DNA of 64,000 bases, from the NCBI GenBank assembly GCA_905199225.1, contig CAJKFS010000001.1, forward strand, positions 39,920 to 103,919. Direction: 5' to 3'. A program made the position numbers and the translations under genes. This document shows, in pieces, positions 26,138 to 34,231 of the stretch. Positions within the stretch are counted from its first letter, which is position 1; each line of letters begins with the position of its first letter. The notes beneath the pieces are model-generated. The model did not search any database and was not told where the DNA came from. It was given only the letters and a program-made list of their open reading frames with translations. The DNA is from an uncultured Collinsella sp. GTDB taxonomy: Bacteria; Actinomycetota; Coriobacteriia; Coriobacteriales; Coriobacteriaceae.

Positions 26138-26153
26138 TCTGGCATATGTCAGA
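26138..26153. promoter_or_regulatory. palindromic operator candidate 2 (TCTGGCATATGTCAGA)
   Basis: A 16-bp palindrome with one mismatch, sharing the CATATGTCA core with the site at 26085-26100. The centres are 53 bases apart, close to five helical turns, which would place two bound regulators on the same DNA face. Confidence 0.6.
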
Positions 26154-26228
26154 AAAAGGCTAAGATGCCTCGTTGCCGCTTGCGGAGCCGCGCTGCCGTG
26201 CATTGCGTGTGCCGGACTAAGTGTCCAA

Positions 26229-26256
26229 TTCGACACTTGCGCGCCTGGGCTACAAT
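26229..26256 (+). promoter_or_regulatory. candidate promoter of thyA
   Basis: TTCGAC, a 16-base spacer and TACAAT (26251-26256) lie 35 bases before the thyA start. The -35 box is weak and lies within a short dyad (GTGTC...GACAC, 26221-26236). Confidence 0.4.
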
Positions 26257-26290
26257 AAATCTCGCTTATAGGCGACTGACAGGAGGGTCA

Positions 26291-27139
26291 ATGAGCAAAG
26301 CTGATCAGCAGTTTGTAACCATGTGCCGCGATATCTTGGATCATGGCACCACCACCGAGGGCCAAAAGGTCCGTCCGGTGTGGGAGGACGGCACCCCTGC
26401 CTATACCATTAAAAACTTTGGTGTCACGGCGCGCTATGATCTGCGCGAGGAGTTCCCCGCGCTCACCCTGCGTCGTACGGCGCTTAAGTCTGCCATGGAC
26501 GAGATTCTGTGGATCTATCAAAAGAAGTCCAATAACGTGCATGATCTCAACAGCCATATCTGGGATGAGTGGGCCGATGAGACCGGTTCCATCGGTAAAG
26601 CCTACGGCTATCAGATTGGTCAGAAGAGCCATTACGCCGAGGGCGACTTCGACCAGATGGACCGTGTGCTGTACGACCTTAAGCACACGCCGTATAGTCG
26701 CCGCATTATGACCAATACGTACGTGTTTAGCGATCTGTCCGAGATGCACCTTTATCCGTGCGCCTATAGCGTGACCTATAACGTGACGCAGCGTCCTCAG
26801 GACGACAAGCCGACGCTCAACATGATTCTCAACCAGCGCAGCCAGGACATTTTGGCCGCGAACAACTGGAACGTGTGCCAGTACGCCATTTTGCTGATGA
26901 TGGTCGCGCAGTCGGTCGATATGATTCCCGGTGAGCTGTTGCACGTGATCGCCGACGCCCATGTCTATGATCGTCATGTCGATATCGTCCGCGAGCTTAT
27001 CGAGCGTCCGCAGTTTGCGGCACCCAAGGTAACGCTCAACCCCGATGTGCATGACTTCTATGCGTTTACGACCGATGACCTGATCGTCGAGGGCTATGAG
27101 CACGGCCCGCAGGTCAAGAACATTCCCATTGCGGTGTAG
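26291..27139 (+). CDS. thyA: thymidylate synthase
   Basis: ThyA methylates dUMP to dTMP using methylenetetrahydrofolate. The 282-residue protein has the catalytic Cys157 in the HLYPCAYSVTYNV segment, followed by NMILNQRSQD, and the C-terminal HVYDRHVDIVRELIERP. The usual QRSxD phosphate-binding motif is present. AGGAGGGTCA precedes the ATG at 26291. The frame is open further upstream to 26165, but that part has no family similarity. It forms an operon with folA, which regenerates tetrahydrofolate. Confidence 0.96.
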   Translation: MSKADQQFVTMCRDILDHGTTTEGQKVRPVWEDGTPAYTIKNFGVTARYDLREEFPALTLRRTALKSAMDEILWIYQKKSNNVHDLNSHIWDEWADETGSIGKAYGYQIGQKSHYAEGDFDQMDRVLYDLKHTPYSRRIMTNTYVFSDLSEMHLYPCAYSVTYNVTQRPQDDKPTLNMILNQRSQDILAANNWNVCQYAILLMMVAQSVDMIPGELLHVIADAHVYDRHVDIVRELIERPQFAAPKVTLNPDVHDFYAFTTDDLIVEGYEHGPQVKNIPIAV

Positions 27140-27148
27140 GTGGTGCTC

Positions 27149-27667
27149 ATGACGTGTAAGCTATCTGCTATCGTCGCCGTGTGTGACGATTGGGGCATTG
27201 GGTGCGAGGGCGACATGGTGGTGTCCAATCGCGCCGATATGCGCCATTTTGTGGCCTGCACCAAGGGCTGCCCGGTTATCATGGGACGCAAGACCCTGCT
27301 GAGTTTTCCCGGCGGGCGTCCGCTCAAGAACCGCCGCAATATCGTTCTCACCCGCGACGAGAGCTTTGCCCCCGAGGGCGTCAACGTGGTGCATAGTATC
27401 GACGAGGCGCTCGCCGCGGTTGCCGATGAGCCCGTTGCCTGGGTGATCGGTGGCGGCGATGTCTATCGGCAGTTTTTGCCGTACTGCGTCGAGGCCGAAG
27501 TCACGCACAACCACTGCGTGCATGTTGCGGATACGTACTTTTCCGATTTGGAAGCCGATCCCGCGTGGGAGATTGCGCAGCGTAGCGGGGTCGCGACGAT
27601 TGTCTCCGGTGAGGGCGACGAGGGTGTCGATTATGAGTTCGTGACGTATCGTCGCATCGAGGCGTAA
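27149..27667 (+). CDS. folA: dihydrofolate reductase
   Basis: DHFR reduces dihydrofolate produced by ThyA. The 172-residue protein has LSAIVAVCDDWGIGCEGDMV (usual ...GxIGxxGxLPW, divergent here), MGRKTLLSFPGGRPLKNRRNIVLTR and VIGGGDVYRQFLPYC, which together define the family. The loop that normally carries the LPW motif reads GDMVV, so the substrate pocket may be altered, while the NADPH-binding motifs are intact. The start at 27149 is 9 bases after the thyA stop; in-frame GTGs at 27140 and 27143 are alternatives. Confidence 0.92.
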   Translation: MTCKLSAIVAVCDDWGIGCEGDMVVSNRADMRHFVACTKGCPVIMGRKTLLSFPGGRPLKNRRNIVLTRDESFAPEGVNVVHSIDEALAAVADEPVAWVIGGGDVYRQFLPYCVEAEVTHNHCVHVADTYFSDLEADPAWEIAQRSGVATIVSGEGDEGVDYEFVTYRRIEA

Positions 27668-27708
27668 AACCGATTATCCCTTCGGTATTATCGGGTTGAA
27701 ATGAATGA

Positions 27709-27733
27709 CGGGGCGGCGCATGGCGTTGCCCCG
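27709..27733 (+). terminator. weak hairpin between folA and the methyltransferase gene
   Basis: The stem CGGGGC / GCCCCG has an inner CGC/GCG pair and is followed by ATATTTGT, a poor T-run. It is probably a weak terminator for thyA-folA. Confidence 0.35.
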
Positions 27734-27776
27734 ATATTTGTATAGGTGCTGCAAAGAAAGGTGCGGGCTGGCTGCT

Positions 27777-28691
27777 ATGACTGATGCCGTTGAGGTTCTG
27801 CGAATTGATTCGCTCGAGGACGAGCGGCTCGATGCCTACGTGCGACTGACCGAGCGCGAGTTGCGCTGCGTGTTGGAGCCGCAAAAGGGCATCTTTATCG
27901 CCGAGAGTGCCAAGGTTATCGAGCGCGCTGTGCGCGCCGGATACCAGCCGGTGAGCTTTCTTTTGGGCGAACGCTGGCTCGACCAGATGATGCCGCTGTT
28001 CGAGCGCCTGGTTGTGCGCGAGGGCGCGGGTCCGGTTCCTGTGTTCGTTGCCTCCATGGAGCTCATGGAGCAGCTGACGGGCTTCAATGTGACGCGCGGT
28101 GCGCTCGCGGCATTCCGTCGTCCACGCCAGATTCCGGTAGCCGAGTTCTTGGGTGGCGTCGTCGAGGCGGCGGGGGAGCGTCCGGTGCGCGTGTGCGTGC
28201 TCGAGGGCATTGTCGATCACACCAATGTTGGCGCGATTTTCCGCTCGGCTGCCGCATTGAACGTTGACGGTATTTTGGTCAGCCCGACGTGCTGCGATCC
28301 ACTGTATCGTCGCTCGGCCCGCGTGAGCATGGGCACCGTGTTTCAGGTGCCGTGGACGCGCATTGGCAGCGAGGCTCGTGTGTGGCCGCATGATGGTCTG
28401 AGCGCGTTGCACGATGCCGGTTTTTCGTGTGCCGCTATGGCGTTGACGGACGACTCTGTTTCGCTTGATGATCCTGTACTGCGGAAGATTGATCGCTTGG
28501 CGATTTTTATGGGCACCGAGGGTGCCGGCTTGGGCGCCAAGACCATTGCCGGCTGTGACCACGCGGTGCGCATTCCGATGGCGCACGGGGTCGATTCGCT
28601 CAACGTGGCCGCGGCGAGCGCCGTCGCCTTTTGGCAGCTGTGCCCGCACGTGAGCAATGAGTATCACTACCAGCCGGGTTTGTATCACTAG
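27777..28691 (+). CDS. TrmH/SpoU family RNA 2'-O-methyltransferase
   Basis: The 304-residue protein has a substrate-binding N-terminal region (VLEPQKGIFIAESAKVIERAV) and a SPOUT domain with the family motifs EGIVDHTNVGAIFRSAAAL (motif 1), the IFMGTEGAGLG motif (usual form xxGxExxGL), and IPMAHGVDSLNVAAASAVAFW (motif 3, the SAM knot). These enzymes methylate a ribose in tRNA or 23S rRNA; the target cannot be told from sequence. The ATG at 27777 is the first plausible start. The AAGAAAGG before it is 15 bases away, longer than ideal. Confidence 0.88.
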   Translation: MTDAVEVLRIDSLEDERLDAYVRLTERELRCVLEPQKGIFIAESAKVIERAVRAGYQPVSFLLGERWLDQMMPLFERLVVREGAGPVPVFVASMELMEQLTGFNVTRGALAAFRRPRQIPVAEFLGGVVEAAGERPVRVCVLEGIVDHTNVGAIFRSAAALNVDGILVSPTCCDPLYRRSARVSMGTVFQVPWTRIGSEARVWPHDGLSALHDAGFSCAAMALTDDSVSLDDPVLRKIDRLAIFMGTEGAGLGAKTIAGCDHAVRIPMAHGVDSLNVAAASAVAFWQLCPHVSNEYHYQPGLYH

Positions 28692-28816
28692 GCAGATATT
28701 TTGCACTGGGCTCTGATTCGGGGTGTTTCGGTCGACGCCGGTCGGTGCTAAGCTGGTATTTGCTTTGGTCTTAAATTGCCGTTTTGTTGTTTAACATACG
28801 TTGGCGGGGAGGGCGT

Positions 28817-30166
28817 GTGGCTAAGAAATCTACGGCTATCGATGTAACGCAGGGTGTCATTTGGCAACAGCTGCTGTCGCTGTGCGTTCCCATCTTTTTT
28901 AGTTCGTTTTTTCAGCAGGCCTACACGCTTATCGGTACGTATATCGTTGGCCAGTTTGGCGGCAAGCTCGCGCTGGGTGGCATTCAAGCCACGATGGTGC
29001 TCACCGAGCTCTGCATTGGCTTTTGCGTTGGCGTCGGCGCCGGCTGCGCGGTCATTACCGGTCAGTATTTTGGCCAGCACGATGATGAGCGACTGAGTCG
29101 TTCGGTCCATACAGCCATGACGCTCGCGCTGGTGGGCGGTATCGCTTTCTCGATTCTTGGCATAGTGTTCGTTGAGCCCATGCTGGTGCTTATGAACACG
29201 CCGCATGAACTATTGGCCGAGGGCGTGGCCTATGCTCGCTGTTATTTTGCCGCGATGGTTGCGGCACTGCTGCTAAATATGGGAACCGCACTGCTGCGTG
29301 CCGTGGGCGACACGCGCGGGCCCGCCGTGATCATTGCCTCTGGCTGCCTTGTTAACGTGGTGCTGGATATCATCTTTGTCGCTGTGTTGCATATGGAGGC
29401 GCTGGGCTGCGGCATCGCAGTGGCGCTGACCATTTGCTCCAATGCAACGATGATCGTGTTGCGCATGATGCGCGCTCCGGGTGCATGGCGTCTTTCGCTG
29501 TCTAAGCTCGGTATCGATCGCGGTATTTGCAAGAGTATGATCTCGTGTGGTCTGCCACTCGGTTTTCAATCGGCTGCCTATTCGATCTCGAACGTGCTGA
29601 TCCAGGTGTCGGTTAATTCGTTTGGCGCCGATGTCACGACTGCTTGGGGTCTATCTGGGCGCCTGGATGGCATTATCTGGATGGTGACCGAGGCGCTCGG
29701 CGTATCGATCACTACGTTCTCGGCGCAGAACTTTGGCGCGCGTAACTACGAGCGCATGCGCAAGGGCTACCATACGTCGCTCGTGCTGTCGTTTATGCTC
29801 ATTGGTGGCCTGTCTGCCGTGCTGCTGGGGTTTTCGGGCCCGCTGTCGCGTTTGTTTGTCGACGATGCTTCGATTTCGGCGTACACCACGACTATCCTCC
29901 ATTTCATTGCGCCGTTCTATGCGATCTTCTCGATTATCGAAAACGCGTCGGGTTCCATTCGCGGTGCCGGCGTGAGCTTGCAGCCCATGCTGCTCACCAT
30001 CTTTGGCACTGTCGTGCTCAGGGTGATCTGGGTGTTTGCGATTATGCCGTTCGATCCGTCGCTTGAGCACCTGCTGCTTGTCTACCCCGTAACCTGGGTA
30101 ATCACCGCAACCATGTTCATCGTCTACCATCACAGCGGAAACTGGCTCGGCCGCGCCACCGCCTAG
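28817..30166 (+). CDS. MATE family multidrug/metabolite exporter
   Basis: The 449-residue membrane protein has about 12 hydrophobic segments in two MatE repeats. The first repeat starts near residue 13 with VTQGVIWQQLLSLCVPIFFSSFFQQAYTLIG and includes GTALLRAVGDTRGP; the second includes SCGLPLGFQSAAYSISN. These transporters use Na+ or H+ gradients to expel cationic drugs or metabolites. The substrate is unknown. The GTG at 28817 follows GGGGAGGG. The gene stop lies inside a palindromic repeat at 30165-30190. It appears to be a single-gene unit. Confidence 0.9.
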   Translation: MAKKSTAIDVTQGVIWQQLLSLCVPIFFSSFFQQAYTLIGTYIVGQFGGKLALGGIQATMVLTELCIGFCVGVGAGCAVITGQYFGQHDDERLSRSVHTAMTLALVGGIAFSILGIVFVEPMLVLMNTPHELLAEGVAYARCYFAAMVAALLLNMGTALLRAVGDTRGPAVIIASGCLVNVVLDIIFVAVLHMEALGCGIAVALTICSNATMIVLRMMRAPGAWRLSLSKLGIDRGICKSMISCGLPLGFQSAAYSISNVLIQVSVNSFGADVTTAWGLSGRLDGIIWMVTEALGVSITTFSAQNFGARNYERMRKGYHTSLVLSFMLIGGLSAVLLGFSGPLSRLFVDDASISAYTTTILHFIAPFYAIFSIIENASGSIRGAGVSLQPMLLTIFGTVVLRVIWVFAIMPFDPSLEHLLLVYPVTWVITATMFIVYHHSGNWLGRATA

Positions 30167-30190
30167 CCATTCGGGACGTCCCCAATGGCT
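30165..30190. repeat. 26-bp near-perfect palindrome related to the one after rpoD
   Basis: The half-sites AGCCATTCGGGAC and GTCCCCAATGGCT differ from a perfect palindrome at one position. The core matches the 24-bp element at 9915-9938. The repeat includes the last bases of the MATE stop codon and abuts the end of the cobO pseudogene. Confidence 0.65.
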
Positions 30191-30436
30191 AGTATTCGAT
30201 GCCTTGGCGGGCTAGGAGTCCTTCGTCGAAGTAGTGTTTGATGGGGCGCATTTCGGTGACAAGGTCGGCGAGGTTCGCGAGGGGCAGCAAGCCCCGGCCG
30301 GTGAGCACGAGCTCCGTGGTGGCGGGCTTTATCGCGATCAGCGCTTCGACATCCTCGCGCGTCACGAAGCAGCCGTCGTCTTGCCCTTGCCGTCGCCTGT
30401 ATAGATTTGAACCTTGCCGACTTACAGTGATGCCAT
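30189..30436 (-). pseudogene. cobO: internally deleted cobalamin adenosyltransferase (cobO/btuR-type) remnant
   Basis: On the minus strand an AAAGGA site and ATG at 30436 lead into MASL, a TAA, then VGKVQIYTGDGKGKTTAAS, the start and P-loop of CobO-type cob(I)yrinic acid a,c-diamide adenosyltransferase. After a TGA, and in another frame, residues encoded by 30368 back to 30189 read VTREDVEALIAIKPATTELV, then LADLVTEMRPIKHYFDEG and ARQGIEY, the family's normal C-terminus. About 100 codons of the middle are missing. The stop, frame change and deletion make it non-functional. This remnant fills most of the 347-base gap between the MATE gene and ftsH. Confidence 0.85.
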
Positions 30437-30528
30437 CTCTGTCCTTTCGTGCCCGGCGTCGGTTTATCGTCGCTCGGGTTGGGTATTCTAGAAACCATTA
30501 TCAACCCCAGTAGATGGAGTTCAAGCAG

Positions 30529-32421
30529 ATGGAGATGGATGACAACAAGCGTAGACGGAATATGATCCTCTACGTGCTCATCGCCTTCGTCGTCTACCTC
30601 GTGCTCTCGACCGTTCTGTTCCCCAACATCGGTCACACGCAGCAGATTACGAAGACCGATTACTCGACGTTTGTCAAAGCACTCGATAAGAAGAGTGTCG
30701 ACAAGGTCGAGTACAACACGGACGATTACTCGATTTATTACACCAAGAAGGGCGAGGACGAGAATATCGCCTATAAGACGACCGGTGTGCCGAACGATGC
30801 GGGCTTTACCGATCGCGTGCTTGAGTCTGGCGCTTCGCTGGAGTCGGTCGTTCCCGATAAAAACTCGGGTTTGATGACCTACTACCTGCTCACACTCATT
30901 CTTCCCATGGCGATTTTCTTCCTCATCGGTTGGTGGCTCAACCGCCGCATGAAGAAGGCTATGGGCGATGACGGCCCGTCGATGAACTTTGGCGGCGGCG
31001 GTTTTGGCGGCGGCGGGCTGGGTAAGTCCGGCGCGCGCGTGATCGCCTCCAAGGACGTGGGCGTGACCTTTAAGGACGTCGCTGGCCAGGAAGAGGCCAA
31101 GGAATCCCTCAAGGAGGTCGTCGATTTTCTGGAGAAGCCGCAGCGCTACGAGGAGATTGGCGCCAAGCTGCCGCGCGGTGCTCTCCTTGTTGGCCCTCCG
31201 GGTACCGGTAAGACCCTGCTTGCCAAGGCTGTTGCCGGCGAGGCCGGTGTTCCGTTCTTTAGCATTTCGGGCTCTGAGTTCGTTGAGATGTTTGTTGGTC
31301 GCGGCGCTGCTAAGGTTCGTGACCTGTTTAAGCAGGCCAAGGAAAAGGCCCCGTGCATCGTCTTTATCGACGAGATCGATACCATTGGTAAGAAGCGCGA
31401 TGGCGGCGGCTTTAGCGGCAACGACGAGCGCGAGCAGACGCTCAATCAGTTGCTGACCGAGATGGATGGCTTCGATAACCACAAGGGTATCGTTGTCCTC
31501 GCTGCCACCAACCGCCCCGACAGTCTCGATCCCGCTCTACTGCGCCCCGGTCGTTTTGACCGCCGCATCCCCGTCGAGCTGCCCGATCTGACCGGCCGCA
31601 AGAACATCCTCGAGCTGCATGCCAAGAGCGTGAAGACCGAGCCGCCGATCGACCTGACCGCGATTGCCCGCGCCACGCCCGGTGCCTCGGGCGCCGACCT
31701 GGCCAATATCATCAACGAGGGCGCCCTGCGCGCCGTTCGCGAGGGTCGCAAGCGTGCAACCCAGGACGACTTCGAGGAGTCGGTGGAGGTCGTCATTGCC
31801 GGCCAACAGCGTAAGTCCACGGTGCTGTCCGACCACGAGAAGCAGGTCGTTTCTTATCACGAGATCGGCCATGCCATCGTTGCCGCTCGCCAGAAGGGCT
31901 CTGCGCCGGTCACGAAGATCACCATCGTGCCGCGCACGAGCGGTGCTCTTGGTTATACCATGCAGGTCGAGGAGGACGAGCGCTTCCTGACGACGCGCCA
32001 GGAGGTCTTGGACAAGCTCACTGTCTATTGCGGTGGCCGCGCAGCCGAGGAGCTCATCTTTGGAGAGATGACGACCGGCGCCGCCAACGACATCGAGCAG
32101 GCCACCAAGCTCGCCCGTAATATGGTGACGCGCTTTGGTATGTCCGACGAGTTTGGCATGATGGCGCTCGGTACCGTGCAGAACGCGTATCTCAATCAGG
32201 ACACGTCGCTCACCTGCGCCCCCGGTACGGCCGAGCGCGTGGACGCGATTGTCGCCAAGCTGATCGAGGATGCGCACGACCGCGCTTTGCAGATTCTGAA
32301 GGAGAACAAGTTTAAGCTCCACGAGCTGGCTCGTTATCTGTATAAGAAGGAGACCATCACGGGCGAGGAGTTCATGAATCTCCTCACGCGCGAGAACCCG
32401 CTGATGCCCAAGCAGCAGTAA
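30529..32421 (+). CDS. ftsH: ATP-dependent zinc metalloprotease FtsH
   Basis: FtsH is a membrane-anchored hexameric AAA protease that degrades membrane and regulatory proteins. It has two transmembrane segments (about 10-30, ILYVLIAFVVYLVLSTVLF, and 120-140, LLTLILPMAIFFLIGWWL) flanking an extracytoplasmic domain. Walker A is GPPGTGKTLLAKA, Walker B VFIDEIDTIG, the SRH TNRPDSLDPALLRPGRFDRR, and the zinc site HEIGHA. GGAG at 30516-30519 supports the ATG at 30529 (630 residues). ATGs at 30514 and 30535 are alternatives. A TATTCT at 30484-30489 may be its -10 box. Confidence 0.96.
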   Translation: MEMDDNKRRRNMILYVLIAFVVYLVLSTVLFPNIGHTQQITKTDYSTFVKALDKKSVDKVEYNTDDYSIYYTKKGEDENIAYKTTGVPNDAGFTDRVLESGASLESVVPDKNSGLMTYYLLTLILPMAIFFLIGWWLNRRMKKAMGDDGPSMNFGGGGFGGGGLGKSGARVIASKDVGVTFKDVAGQEEAKESLKEVVDFLEKPQRYEEIGAKLPRGALLVGPPGTGKTLLAKAVAGEAGVPFFSISGSEFVEMFVGRGAAKVRDLFKQAKEKAPCIVFIDEIDTIGKKRDGGGFSGNDEREQTLNQLLTEMDGFDNHKGIVVLAATNRPDSLDPALLRPGRFDRRIPVELPDLTGRKNILELHAKSVKTEPPIDLTAIARATPGASGADLANIINEGALRAVREGRKRATQDDFEESVEVVIAGQQRKSTVLSDHEKQVVSYHEIGHAIVAARQKGSAPVTKITIVPRTSGALGYTMQVEEDERFLTTRQEVLDKLTVYCGGRAAEELIFGEMTTGAANDIEQATKLARNMVTRFGMSDEFGMMALGTVQNAYLNQDTSLTCAPGTAERVDAIVAKLIEDAHDRALQILKENKFKLHELARYLYKKETITGEEFMNLLTRENPLMPKQQ

Positions 32422-32448
32422 CGCCGCGGCCGAGCCAGTAAACGCCGA

Positions 32449-32485
32449 CGCCCCATTTGAGCAGCTTTCTCAAATGGGGCGTTTT
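32449..32485 (+). terminator. strong terminator after ftsH
   Basis: A perfect 13-bp stem, CGCCCCATTTGAG / CTCAAATGGGGCG, with a 7-base loop and a TTTT run, 28 bases past the ftsH stop. Confidence 0.88.
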
Positions 32486-32502
32486 GCTTGAGAGGGATGG
32501 AA

Positions 32503-32958
32503 ATGAAGATCGTGGTGAGCGCCTGCTTGATGGGCGAGAGCTGCAAGTATAACGGGCTCGATAACTACCACCGCGCGTTGGTCGAGGCTTGCGAGCGCAC
32601 GGGGACCGAGGTCCTCCTCGTGTGCCCCGAGGTCTTTGGCGGCCTGCTCACGCCGCGCAAGCCGTCCGAGATTGTGAACGGCGAGGTTCGTACCTGCGAG
32701 GGCATCTCGGTTGATCGTGAATTTCGCCTGGGTGCCCAACGTGCGCTCGATATGTGCGAGCAGGCAGGCGGACCGGAAGAGATAGTCGCGTGCATCCTTC
32801 AGGACCGCAGCCCCTCGTGCGGTGCGGGTCACATCTACGACGGCACCTTTAGCAGTACGCTCACCGCGGGCAACGGTGTTTTCGTCGACCTGCTCCTGCG
32901 CCACGGCTACCGTGTGATCCCGGCAAGCGAGTTCGACCCCAGCATGCTGGAGCAATAA
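32503..32958 (+). CDS. DUF523 family protein
   Basis: The 151-residue protein begins MKIVVSACLMGESCKYNG and has CPEVFGGLLTPRKPSEI and CILQDRSPSCG, the hallmark Cys-containing segments of DUF523 (YbbK-like). The conserved Cys residues suggest a metal or cluster site. No function is established that I can name with confidence. GAGAGGG is spaced about 6 bases from the ATG at 32503. The gene lies alone between two terminators, although it starts only 18 bases after the ftsH terminator T-run and may depend on read-through. Confidence 0.88.
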   Translation: MKIVVSACLMGESCKYNGLDNYHRALVEACERTGTEVLLVCPEVFGGLLTPRKPSEIVNGEVRTCEGISVDREFRLGAQRALDMCEQAGGPEEIVACILQDRSPSCGAGHIYDGTFSSTLTAGNGVFVDLLLRHGYRVIPASEFDPSMLEQ

Positions 32959-32997
32959 AAAACCACCACAAGGGCACTGCTCCCTTGTGGTGGTTTT
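32959..32997. terminator. bidirectional terminator between DUF523 and the minus-strand dehydrogenase gene
   Basis: The perfect stem AAAACCACCACAAGGG / CCCTTGTGGTGGTTTT has a 7-base loop. A on one side and T on the other allow termination from both strands of this convergent pair. Its ACCACC...GGTGG arms are like those of the terminator at 40752-40793. Confidence 0.9.
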
Positions 32998-33006
32998 GGC
33001 CTGGGT

Positions 33007-34089
33007 CTAGAGCGTGTGGCCGTAGGCGTCGGCGGCCTTGATGGCGGCGGCGAATTTTTCGTCGGTGAAGGGCTCGGGGTTTCCCTGCTTCCACTCGTTG
33101 GTGGCGTGGGCATACTCACACAGCGCCGGAATGTCGGCCTCGGTAAGGCCGACCTGCTCAAGCGTCACGGGCAGCCCCATCTGCTTGTTAAAGGTGGCGT
33201 AGCGCTCAAGGTTCTCGGTGTCGCCCGTGTAGGCGAACAACACCAGCACGCCCAGGCTTACGACTTCGCCGTGCAGGTAGGTGCCCTCACGCGGAATGCT
33301 GCAGGTGGCGTTGTAGAACGCGTGCGCCACGCTCGAGTTGTAGTAGTAATCGTTCTGGTTGGTCAGGTTCGAGACATAGCCCGTGTTGACCACGATGTCG
33401 AGCGCGATCTGCTTGACGGCCTCGCTCGACAGATTCTGACGAACGTCCTCAAGACCCTGAACACCGTAGGTAAACAGCGGCTCGGAACAGGTGTGGGCAA
33501 GAGCCAGGCCAAGGCCGGCGGTGTGCTCCAGGTCGCCGGCGCTCGTGGCGTACTCGACTTCGGGCTGCTTGGACAGGGCGTCGCCCACGCCGGCCCAGAA
33601 GTACTCCGCCGGAGCCTCGGCGATGATCTTGGGATTGATGAAGATGTGCGCCGGTCGGTTGGGGTACGAATAGCCCTCGAGCGATCCATCGTCGTTGTAG
33701 ACGACGGCAATGGCGGTCGCGGCGGAACAGTTAGAGCAAATCGTCGGCACCGTAAAGACAATCTTCTTGAGCTCGATTGCCGCTGTCTTGACGGTGTCGA
33801 GTGCCTTGCCGCCGCCACAGGCGATAAGCACGTCTGCCTGCTGGCAAGCGGGGGAGTTCACGACCTTGGCGATATTGGCGCGCGTACTGTTGGTGCCGTA
33901 GACGCGCGTCTCCAGAATCTCGACGTCGGTACCTTCAAGCGCCGCCTCGATGCCCGGCAGCGCCGCAGCTAGGGCTCGCTTGCCACCAATGATGGCGACT
34001 TTCTTCGCGCCGTACTCCGCCAGTGCGGCGGGCAGCTTGGTAAAGCAATCCTCGCCGACGGTGTAGTCGCTCATTCCGATTGTGCGCAT
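33007..34089 (-). CDS. iron-containing alcohol dehydrogenase family oxidoreductase
   Basis: The 360-residue protein belongs to the glycerol dehydrogenase/HcxA-like branch of the Fe-ADH family. The NAD-binding loop is GGGKALDTVK at 92-101, with VPTICSNCSAATAIAVVYNDDG after it. The metal ligands expected from GldA are all present: Asp170 in GVGDAL, His256 in VAHAF and His273 in LHGEVVSLG. The substrate (glycerol, a 2-oxoacid or another ketone) cannot be chosen. AAGAAGG five bases before the ATG at 34089 sets the start. It is a single-gene unit, divergent from the ileS T-box. Confidence 0.88.
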   Translation of the reverse strand: MRTIGMSDYTVGEDCFTKLPAALAEYGAKKVAIIGGKRALAAALPGIEAALEGTDVEILETRVYGTNSTRANIAKVVNSPACQQADVLIACGGGKALDTVKTAAIELKKIVFTVPTICSNCSAATAIAVVYNDDGSLEGYSYPNRPAHIFINPKIIAEAPAEYFWAGVGDALSKQPEVEYATSAGDLEHTAGLGLALAHTCSEPLFTYGVQGLEDVRQNLSSEAVKQIALDIVVNTGYVSNLTNQNDYYYNSSVAHAFYNATCSIPREGTYLHGEVVSLGVLVLFAYTGDTENLERYATFNKQMGLPVTLEQVGLTEADIPALCEYAHATNEWKQGNPEPFTDEKFAAAIKAADAYGHTL

Positions 34090-34231
34090 GGCAGCCTTCT
34101 TTCGTTAGTTAAAGTGCTTTCAGGTATTTTGCTCCTAGAGAAGGCTAACGACCACGAGAAATTTCTTACGTATGAAACCAGTGTTGAGGGTTTTTCGCCG
34201 GCGCGGAACGTGCTAGCATACTCCGCATAAG

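Noticed and set aside
26165..26290. An N-terminal extension of thymidylate synthase
   Set aside because: The extra 42 residues have no similarity to the family, and the AGGAGGGTCA ribosome site directly before 26291 fixes the start.
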